The position numbers were made by a program, and so were the translations under genes. 5,720 bases of DNA from Mariniphaga sp. (GTDB lineage: Bacteria; Bacteroidota; Bacteroidia; Bacteroidales; Prolixibacteraceae), in assembly GCA_013203525.1 (NCBI GenBank), contig JABMQB010000288.1, forward strand, positions 1-5,720, given 5' to 3'. Below the pieces are notes generated by a model, which was given only the letters and a program-made list of their open reading frames with translations, had not been told where the DNA came from and ran no database searches. This document shows, piece by piece, positions 1 through 4,954 of the stretch; position 1 is the first letter of the stretch; each line of letters begins with the position of its first letter.

Positions 1-959
1 GCCCGGATATTAACCGTGGAGTTGATAAGGCTGATAAAAACGATCAGGGAGCCGGCGACCAGGGAATGATGTTTGGCTATGCAAGCAAAGACACCGATGA
101 GTACATGCCTCTTTCATTAGAATTATCGCACAAAATTTTGTTGGAATTAGCGGATGTCAGACGTGAAGGCGAATCAATGACTTACCTCCGCCCTGATTCA
201 AAATCGCAGGTTACTATTGAATATGCTGATGATAATATGCCTCTAAAAATTCAGACCATTGTTGTTTCTACACAACACGATGAGTTTGATGCCGACGATC
301 CGATGTTAGCTAAAATCAGGGAAGATGTAATCAATATCCTTATTCCACGGGTAAAAGCAAAACTTCCGGAAAGGATACAGGCATTATTTGGCGATGATAT
401 TATCTACCATGTAAATCCAACTGGTAAGTTTGTAATTGGGGGGCCACACGGCGATACCGGATTAACAGGAAGAAAAATTATTGTTGATACTTACGGTGGG
501 CGTGGAGCCCACGGTGGTGGTGCTTTCTCAGGAAAAGACCCTTCGAAAGTTGACCGTTCGGCTGCTTATGCCTCACGTCATATTGCAAAAAACTTGGTGG
601 CAGCTGGCGTTGCCAATGAAATTTTAGTTCAACTTGCATATGCAATTGGAGTAGCCCAACCTGTAGGTGTTTTTGTTAATACCTACGGCCGTAAAAACGT
701 GACAATTAACGATGGAGAAATTGCTGAAAAAATCAAGGCCATCTTTGACCTTCGCCCAGCTGCTATCGAAGAAAGGCTAAAGTTGCGAAACCCAATTTAT
801 CTTGATACTGCGGCATATGGGCACATGGGCCGAACTCCGGTAACCATTACAAAAACATTTGAAACTCCTTATTTTGGAAAAATTGAAACAGAAGTTGAGC
901 TTTTCACTTGGGAAAAACTTGATTATGTTGATCAGATAAAAGAAGCATTTGGAATATAG
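1..959 (+). CDS. metK: S-adenosylmethionine synthetase (methionine adenosyltransferase), 5'-truncated by window edge
   Basis: MetK makes S-adenosylmethionine from ATP and L-methionine in the cytosol, releasing phosphate and pyrophosphate. The frame is open from base 3, so 318 residues are visible; roughly the first hundred lie outside the window. MAT signature 1 is read as GAGDQGMMFGYA (about 48-83). Signature 2, GGGAFSGKD (513-539), follows the HGDTGLTGRK segment that lines the active site. The C-terminal part, with GRTPVTITKTFE and a Trp-containing tail, is intact and ends in TAG. The central domain carries the longer segment between the signatures that is typical of the approximately 430-residue Bacteroidota enzymes rather than the 384-residue E. 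coli form. The ATG at 66 is internal, because it falls inside signature 1. The gene converges on the SDR gene, with a terminator between them. Its promoter and any leader regulation are outside the window. The identification is essentially certain. Confidence 0.98.
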   Translation, partial: PDINRGVDKADKNDQGAGDQGMMFGYASKDTDEYMPLSLELSHKILLELADVRREGESMTYLRPDSKSQVTIEYADDNMPLKIQTIVVSTQHDEFDADDPMLAKIREDVINILIPRVKAKLPERIQALFGDDIIYHVNPTGKFVIGGPHGDTGLTGRKIIVDTYGGRGAHGGGAFSGKDPSKVDRSAAYASRHIAKNLVAAGVANEILVQLAYAIGVAQPVGVFVNTYGRKNVTINDGEIAEKIKAIFDLRPAAIEERLKLRNPIYLDTAAYGHMGRTPVTITKTFETPYFGKIETEVELFTWEKLDYVDQIKEAFGI

Positions 960-977
960 ATTCAAACAAGATAAAAT

Positions 978-1010
978 AAAGGCGCAGAGGAATTCTTTGC
1001 GCCTTTATTT
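978..1010. terminator. Bidirectional intrinsic terminator between convergent metK and SDR gene
   Basis: A perfect 9-bp stem pairs 978-986 (AAAGGCGCA) with 998-1006 (TGCGCCTTT). It can extend inward through G-U, A-U and G-C pairs to a small loop. On the + strand it is followed by TTTATTTTTAAT. On the minus strand it is followed by a T-rich run, the complement of ATAAAATAAA at 971-980. It starts 18 bases after the metK stop and 7 bases after the SDR stop, so it fits as a shared two-way terminator. Confidence 0.88.
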
Positions 1011-1017
1011 TTAATAT

Positions 1018-2043
1018 TTATTGTTTTTCAGAAAGAAGAATTGCACAAATATCTTTTACAGAATCTGAAATATTTTTATACCTGAAATCTTCGATTTTTT
1101 GGTTGATTTTATTTCCATCAAAATAAAATTTCCGGTTTGAATTTGTCACTGCATCACGTGTAATCACTGAAGGTTTTCTTGTAATAAAACTACCAAACGC
1201 AGCCAACCTCCATACAAAGCCTAACATAAAGTCTGAAACATAATATTGAGGACGTTTTTTCCTGAGTTCATCGGCAATAGAATAAAATATATCATGATAA
1301 CTCCGGTTTTCGGAATTCAATAAAAAGCGTTGATTTTTACAGCTTTCAAAGTTTTTATCACTCATTAGTAAAACCATTGCTTTCACAACATCTTCAATAT
1401 CAACATATCCGGTAATGCCTTTTGTGTAAAACTTCATTCCATCATAAATCGATTTAAATAATTTTGGGCTACCTGTATCCCATTCCCCCGGACCCAGAAT
1501 AATTGAAGGATTAACAATAACAGAATCCAATCCTTCCTGTATTCCCCGCCAAACTTCGGCTTCAGAAAAAAACTTACTTTCAGAATATCCTGAATTCTTT
1601 TTTGAAGGAATCCAACTGGTTTCTTCAGTAACGGGGATTCCGTTTAATGTACGACCCAACGCTGCAATTGAACTTACATGGCAAAATTTCTTAACACCAT
1701 TATGAATTGAAGCATTTACCAGATTTGCAGTTCCATCAACATTATTGGCAATCATTTTCTTTCGGTCGGCAGTATAAAATGAAACAATGGCAGCACAATG
1801 ATAAACCTTTTCTACTCCGGCAAGAATATTTTCCAGTGAATAGTAATCAAGAATGTCACCATCAATCCATTTTATTTTATTAAATAACTCCTGATAATCC
1901 TGCTGGTAAAATGAAAAGATTTTTAATGTGCGACTGAGGTTGCTTGACTTACGTTTCAGAGCAATTACTGAATTACCTGCTTTTACAAGTTCCAGTAATA
2001 AATGTGCTCCAACTAATCCGGTTCCCCCAGTTACAAAAATCAT
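1018..2043 (-). CDS. Extended short-chain dehydrogenase / NAD-dependent epimerase-dehydratase family protein
   Basis: This is a 341-residue NAD(P)-dependent enzyme of the extended SDR family, probably cytosolic; the substrate is unknown. The Rossmann dinucleotide-binding loop TGGTGLVG is at residues 5-12 (G6, G9, G12). An acidic DGD follows at 61-63, as in proteins that bind the adenine ring there. The catalytic set is complete: Ser124/Ser125 in HVSSIAALG, and Tyr153 with Lys157 in YSESK. The NPSIILGPG segment (178-186) and YVDIEDVVKAM (213-223) are typical of the dihydroflavonol-reductase / 3-beta-HSD-like branch, which acts on sterol-like, flavonoid-like or sugar substrates. That branch does not fix the reaction. 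A hydrophobic stretch near 272-287 could touch a membrane. The ATG is well supported because the Rossmann strand begins at residue 2. The gene lies 75 bases downstream of the creatininase-family gene with its own candidate -7 box, so it may be co-transcribed or independent. Family assignment is firm; function is open. Confidence 0.93.
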   Translation of the reverse strand: MIFVTGGTGLVGAHLLLELVKAGNSVIALKRKSSNLSRTLKIFSFYQQDYQELFNKIKWIDGDILDYYSLENILAGVEKVYHCAAIVSFYTADRKKMIANNVDGTANLVNASIHNGVKKFCHVSSIAALGRTLNGIPVTEETSWIPSKKNSGYSESKFFSEAEVWRGIQEGLDSVIVNPSIILGPGEWDTGSPKLFKSIYDGMKFYTKGITGYVDIEDVVKAMVLLMSDKNFESCKNQRFLLNSENRSYHDIFYSIADELRKKRPQYYVSDFMLGFVWRLAAFGSFITRKPSVITRDAVTNSNRKFYFDGNKINQKIEDFRYKNISDSVKDICAILLSEKQ

Positions 2044-2062
2044 TATCTGTTTTTTATGGGGT

Positions 2063-2070
2063 CAAATATA
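2063..2070 (-). promoter_or_regulatory. Candidate Bacteroidota -7 promoter box for the SDR gene
   Basis: On the minus strand the bases read TATATTTG, an exact match to the Bacteroidota -7 consensus TAnnTTTG. It lies 19 bases upstream of the ATG (2041-2043), which implies a very short leader of about 10-15 bases. No TTTG -33 element is present at the expected spacing, so support rests on one box plus position. In AT-rich DNA such matches occur by chance. Confidence 0.42.
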
Positions 2071-2118
2071 AAGAAATTAAAATGCATAAAATATATGCTG
2101 AAAATAAGCTATAGTAAC

Positions 2119-2886
2119 CTAGCTTTCGTAAATATCAGTTGGATTATGTTTTCTCAGTTCGATCAAAAAATCTGCAATTTTAGATGTAACTGCTTCAAGA
2201 AATTTTTTGCCTTTTTCAGGAGTAGCTTTTTTAGGATTTCCAACTCCGGTATCATCCGATACTTTGTCCCATCGCCGTGGTGTCCACGCTATTTTAGTGT
2301 TCAAAGCATCAATTTTAAACCGATTTAATTTCCCGTAGCCAGCCTGATCAAGAGGCAATACCAGTTCAGGAAAATAATATTGCATAATGCTGGTTTCCAT
2401 TTCACCCGCATGATCACCATCTTCTTCAAAAAAAACATCATTATTAAAAAATTTAAACCACTCCATCAAACCTATAAACATGCCTGAATAACCGGGTTGC
2501 AGTTCTCTGATAAGAGATTTAAAATCGTTCCCGCCATGGCCATTCATAATAATCAATTTTCTTATCCCCTGACCATATATAGCCGTAATAATATCCTGTA
2601 AAATTAAAAGTTGTGTAGATGGCCGCATATGAAGGCAAAATGGTAATTCTATTTGCCCGGGATTTTGAACTCCAAACGGAACTGTGGGAAGAACCATAAC
2701 TTTACACCCTTTATCCCAGGCAATTCCAGCAGCTTCCTCTGCAATTTTTGATGTTTCCAAAGTATCAGTTCCGTACGGTAAATGATAATTATGAGGTTCA
2801 GTTGCACCCCAAGGCAAAATAGCAATATCATAGTTATCATTTTTAACAGTTGCCCAATTTACTTCCTGAAGAATAAAAGGTTTCAT
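2119..2886 (-). CDS. Creatininase-family metal-dependent amidohydrolase
   Basis: This 255-residue protein has the usual length and motif order of the creatininase family, metal-dependent enzymes that hydrolyse C-N bonds of cyclic or formyl amides. The family includes creatininase, FAPy deformylase, ArfB and MftE. The metal-ligand segment GATEPHNYHLPYGTD (residues 27-41) supplies Glu30, His32 and/or His35, and Asp41. NGHGGN (115-120) supplies His117, and HAGEMETS (159-166) supplies Glu162/Glu164. NGHGGN rather than the NGHYEN of true creatininase puts it nearer the ArfB/MftE/FAPy-deformylase side, so creatinine is unlikely to be the substrate. There is no signal peptide, so it is probably cytosolic. 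It lies 82 bases downstream of a barrel-protein gene and 75 bases upstream of the SDR gene, all on one strand. A candidate -7 box precedes the ATG. No neighbour identifies the pathway: nothing for mycofactocin or flavin/deazaflavin synthesis is visible. Family is firm; substrate is unknown. Confidence 0.92.
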   Translation of the reverse strand: MKPFILQEVNWATVKNDNYDIAILPWGATEPHNYHLPYGTDTLETSKIAEEAAGIAWDKGCKVMVLPTVPFGVQNPGQIELPFCLHMRPSTQLLILQDIITAIYGQGIRKLIIMNGHGGNDFKSLIRELQPGYSGMFIGLMEWFKFFNNDVFFEEDGDHAGEMETSIMQYYFPELVLPLDQAGYGKLNRFKIDALNTKIAWTPRRWDKVSDDTGVGNPKKATPEKGKKFLEAVTSKIADFLIELRKHNPTDIYES

Positions 2887-2909
2887 ATATTACGTTTTAA
2901 TTATTATTG

Positions 2910-2917
2910 CAAATTTA
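2910..2917 (-). promoter_or_regulatory. Candidate -7 promoter box for the creatininase-family gene
   Basis: The minus strand reads TAAATTTG, an exact TAnnTTTG match 23 bases upstream of the ATG at 2884-2886, giving a leader of roughly 15-20 bases. No clear -33 TTTG is present at normal spacing. The space immediately upstream is filled by a perfect 17-bp palindrome (2920-2936). Confidence 0.4.
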
Positions 2918-2919
2918 TC

Positions 2920-2936
2920 CTTTTCATTATGAAAAG
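2920..2936. repeat. 17-bp perfect palindrome abutting the candidate -7 box (possible operator)
   Basis: CTTTTCAT (2920-2927) and ATGAAAAG (2929-2936) are exact inverted copies around one central base. The palindrome begins two bases beyond the candidate -7 box of the creatininase-family gene, covering the spacer towards -26. The single-base centre suits a protein dimer better than an RNA hairpin, and no T run follows on either strand, so it is a poor terminator. A chance palindrome in AT-rich DNA is a real alternative. Confidence 0.3.
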
Positions 2937-2968
2937 AAAAAATCAAGAAAAAGTAATGAATAAATCTT

Positions 2969-3796
2969 TTAAAATTGTAACAAAGTGACTCCAAAAGTAA
3001 AAGGAATTAATTCGGGCCCCTTTCCCTCCTTGTATAAAGGTGTAAGATCATAGGTTGCAAAAACATTAATCCACCTATATCCTGCTCTAACCATGATCCC
3101 ATATTTAAATTTATAAATGGAAAAATTATCGGGAGTTTTAAGTTTTTCTTTTTGTTTTTCAACCCGGTATTTAATTTTTGTATGCGAACCAATCCGTAAT
3201 CCTCCATACACTCCTGCCGAAAAATACAACCTGTTGGCATAGTGGCGAATTGGAAACTGAAATTCAGCAAGCAAGGGAGCTACCAAATAAGATATCGAAA
3301 GTTTCGATTTCTGATTGTCATCAAAAAATAAAGTTTTAGGAATAACCTTACCAAAAGCTTCCTGTGAAATCGTAGTATTTTTATTGAGCCGGTAACTCTG
3401 CAATTGAAGCCCTAATCCTGTTACTAATCCAATTGTATTTCGGTTGCGTTGTAATCCTATACTTTGGTTTATCAAATTTATTAATAATGAATTTGAGCGA
3501 ATCAGGTCATTGTCCATAAATCCATAATCTTCCGGATTGTAATTGGAATAATTACTGTTTAAAAAAGTATTCAACCCAAAATCAATGCCTGCAAAATGAC
3601 CTGAAAATTTATCTTGCCAGAAATTGAAGCCATCTTTTGTTAAATCCTGGATGTCAGAAATACTAAGACTTTTTTTTGTTGGTTGATCATTAACAATCGT
3701 AGTATCACTCTCTTGTGAAAAAAGGGGAATCACAAAAATTATCGTAAAAATAACCGATATCAGACTTTGTTTAATTTGTTTTCTGTTAATAAACAT
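2969..3796 (-). CDS. Outer-membrane beta-barrel (PorT-like) protein, paralogue of the upstream barrel gene
   Basis: This is a 275-residue secreted barrel protein of the PorT / OMP_b-brl type. A signal peptide spans residues 1 to about 28 (basic MFINRKQIKQ, hydrophobic core to VIPLFSQ). A short polar linker follows, and the barrel runs from about residue 60 to the terminal Phe275, the usual last residue for barrel insertion. It shares GHFAG-D/E-W/F-G-NTFLN, KSKL...YL..P, GSHTK.KY and KGPEL.P.T.GV with the protein at 3956-4861, so the two are clear paralogues. I chose ATG 3794-3796. The frame continues upstream to a TTG at 3836-3838, but that start adds residues before the signal peptide and overlaps the candidate -7 box. 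A terminator separates this gene from its paralogue, which suggests separate expression. The creatininase-family gene starts 82 bases downstream with no clear terminator between. Localisation is well supported; the exact role (porin, assembly factor, sensor) is unknown. Confidence 0.88.
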   Translation of the reverse strand: MFINRKQIKQSLISVIFTIIFVIPLFSQESDTTIVNDQPTKKSLSISDIQDLTKDGFNFWQDKFSGHFAGIDFGLNTFLNSNYSNYNPEDYGFMDNDLIRSNSLLINLINQSIGLQRNRNTIGLVTGLGLQLQSYRLNKNTTISQEAFGKVIPKTLFFDDNQKSKLSISYLVAPLLAEFQFPIRHYANRLYFSAGVYGGLRIGSHTKIKYRVEKQKEKLKTPDNFSIYKFKYGIMVRAGYRWINVFATYDLTPLYKEGKGPELIPFTFGVTLLQF

Positions 3797-3835
3797 TATA
3801 GTAATGTTTAATTCTGAGTAATCTGTTTTCAAAAA

Positions 3836-3843
3836 CAAAGTTA
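3836..3843 (-). promoter_or_regulatory. Candidate -7 promoter box for the second barrel gene
   Basis: The minus strand reads TAACTTTG, an exact TAnnTTTG match 39 bases upstream of the chosen ATG, giving a leader of about 33 bases. It lies between the upstream operon's terminator and this gene, where a promoter is needed. No canonical -33 TTTG is seen; that position falls inside a 17-bp palindrome (3860-3876). This is the best placed of the candidate boxes here. Confidence 0.5.
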
Positions 3844-3859
3844 GGCAAATCGTTGGTAA

Positions 3860-3876
3860 TTAAGTTTAAAACTTAA
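3860..3876. repeat. 17-bp perfect palindrome at the -33 position of the second barrel gene
   Basis: TTAAGTTT (3860-3867) and AAACTTAA (3869-3876) are exact inverted copies around one A. The site covers the expected -33 region relative to the TAACTTTG box, so it could bind a dimeric regulator. It is made almost entirely of A and T, so chance is a serious alternative. Its sequence is unrelated to the palindrome at 2920-2936. Confidence 0.27.
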
Positions 3877-3885
3877 ATTTTTCTT

Positions 3886-3934
3886 AAAACAAATAGGCAT
3901 TGCCAATGTTCATTTTACATAGCAATGCCTATTT
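3886..3934 (-). terminator. Intrinsic terminator of the anti-sigma / barrel operon
   Basis: A perfect 13-bp stem pairs 3891-3903 (AAATAGGCATTGC) with 3922-3934 (GCAATGCCTATTT). The 18-base loop can form a further 4-bp stem (3906-3909 with 3917-3920). On the minus strand the stem runs into TTTGTTTT (3886-3893). It begins 22 bases after the stop of the barrel gene at 3956-4861. Long perfect pairing plus a T run makes this a confident terminator. Confidence 0.85.
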
Positions 3935-3955
3935 TATATAATGAATTAAGTTAAA

Positions 3956-4861
3956 CTACAAGTTTGGAAAAGATACACCGATGGTTAACGGATATAACTC
4001 AGGTCCTTTATTCGTTTCGAAAAGTGAAACCATACTATAATTTGCAAAAACACAAAAGTCACCAAAGCCTATTCTTGCTGTTAAATCGTATTTAAACTGG
4101 TTGATATTAAAATTGCTTTTATCTTTTGTTTTGTCTTTTTTGTACTTGTATTTTGTATGAGAACCAAGATGCAAGCCACCTATAACTCCTCCTGCCAAAT
4201 AAATCCTTGTATGATTTAGGCGAAATGGAGTTTTGATTTCAAGCATAAAAGGAACTGTGAGGTAAGTCACATTTAGTTTCGATTTTTTTAACCCATTTGG
4301 ATCTAAATACATAGGTTCAACCATACCATCGTAATCAACAATCGTCACCGGACCATCAAATGCAAAATCCATAAAACTAAATCCAACTCCTGTAACCAGA
4401 GCAATATTATTAGCCTTGTTCCTAAAAGCCCATTCAGCAAAATTAAGGTTTACTGTTATCGATTTCCCATGATTAAGATCCATAAAATCAGGACCATTAA
4501 AGGAGGTAAAGTCATCATTCAGAAAGGTATTTATACCCCATTCCATACCGGCCCAGTGCGCATTAAAATGTCCTGTCCATCTGTTAGGATCCCATTCTCG
4601 TTCAACCTTAATATGAGTTCCCGAATGATCATCGACAACCTTAAAAGTTCGTCTTCCAATTCTTACTTTTGTTGTGTCTCCCCAATCATCAGTTATTACT
4701 TCAACACCATTATCATTTCCAACTTTAACCCGAGTGCCACCATCGTTTTCAACCACTGTAACCACATTTTTATTTAGAATCCTAACTTTGGTTGAATCGG
4801 GTTGAGCCATTAATTGAACGGAAAATACAATGGCTAATAAAATAGTAAATAATCGTTTCAT
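3956..4861 (-). CDS. Outer-membrane beta-barrel (PorT-like) protein with a duplicated N-terminal repeat
   Basis: This is a 301-residue exported protein. A signal peptide covers residues 1-20 (MKRLFTILLAIVFSVQLMAQ, cleavage near LMA|Q). Residues 22-86 hold two copies of a motif of about 26 residues with period 40. A PorT/OMP_b-brl-type barrel runs from about residue 95 (WTGHFNAHWAGMEWGINTFLN) to the C-terminus, with GSHTKYKY at 233-240 and KGPELYPLTIGV at 285-296. I chose ATG 4859-4861 because the signal peptide begins there and AAAGGAAA precedes it. The frame extends upstream to a TTG at 4934-4936, which would bury the signal peptide. The gene follows the anti-sigma-like gene by 93 bases with no terminator between, and a strong terminator closes the unit. 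In Bacteroidota this type often sits behind ECF sigma / anti-sigma pairs, so envelope-linked regulation is a reasonable inference. Its molecular function is not known. Confidence 0.9.
   Translation of the reverse strand: MKRLFTILLAIVFSVQLMAQPDSTKVRILNKNVVTVVENDGGTRVKVGNDNGVEVITDDWGDTTKVRIGRRTFKVVDDHSGTHIKVEREWDPNRWTGHFNAHWAGMEWGINTFLNDDFTSFNGPDFMDLNHGKSITVNLNFAEWAFRNKANNIALVTGVGFSFMDFAFDGPVTIVDYDGMVEPMYLDPNGLKKSKLNVTYLTVPFMLEIKTPFRLNHTRIYLAGGVIGGLHLGSHTKYKYKKDKTKDKSNFNINQFKYDLTARIGFGDFCVFANYSMVSLFETNKGPELYPLTIGVSFPNL
4604..4798 (-). repeat. Internal protein repeat (two copies) in the barrel protein's pre-barrel segment
   Basis: Copy 1 (nt 4721-4798, residues 22-47) and copy 2 (nt 4604-4678, residues 62-86) share the pattern D-S/T-TKVRI, then VV-E/D-N/D, then GT-R/H-V/I-KV. 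Starts are 40 residues apart, with one gap. Alternating hydrophobic residues and G/N/D turns suggest small beta-hairpins. DNA identity is visible but degraded, so this is an old duplication. Confidence 0.75.
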
Positions 4862-4862
4862 G

Positions 4863-4870
4863 TTTCCTTT
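4863..4870 (-). promoter_or_regulatory. Purine-rich ribosome binding site deciding the start of the first barrel gene
   Basis: The minus strand reads AAAGGAAA just before C-ATG at 4859-4861. Spacing from GG to the ATG is short (4 bases) but workable. Bacteroidota often lack strong Shine-Dalgarno sites, so its presence here helps choose the ATG that begins the signal peptide over the upstream TTG. Confidence 0.5.
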
Positions 4871-4954
4871 TTTAAAAGTTTGGTGTATGACGAAGTACTT
4901 AAAGAAATAGTTACAGTTTGAATTGATTTTTATCAAATAAATAAAAGAGTATTC

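Noticed and set aside
777..965. Minus-strand open frame within metK
   Set aside because: It is fully antisense to conserved MetK C-terminal coding sequence and has no independent support.
2084..2098. Short hairpin GCATA/TATGC after the creatininase-family gene
   Set aside because: The stem is only 5 bp and A/T-rich with no clean T run, too weak to call a terminator.
2056..2328. Open frame on the + strand antisense to the creatininase-family gene
   Set aside because: Low-complexity translation (rich in F, K, N and S) opposite a well-conserved enzyme; it is a shadow of that gene.
3836..3838. TTG as start of the second barrel protein
   Set aside because: It would add 14 residues before the signal peptide and it overlaps the candidate -7 box; the ATG at 3794-3796 begins a normal signal peptide.
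4469..4777. Open frame on the + strand antisense to the first barrel gene
   Set aside because: The opposite strand encodes a protein with signal peptide, repeats and barrel; the antisense frame shows no recognisable domain, upstream site or coding character.
4934..4936. TTG as start of the first barrel protein
   Set aside because: It would put 25 polar and basic residues ahead of the signal peptide; the ATG at 4859-4861 has a purine-rich site in front and starts the signal sequence.
4934..4941. Possible -7 box (TTTATTTG on the minus strand) before the first barrel gene
   Set aside because: It has one mismatch in the conserved TA and no -33 element. Co-transcription with the anti-sigma-like gene explains expression without it.
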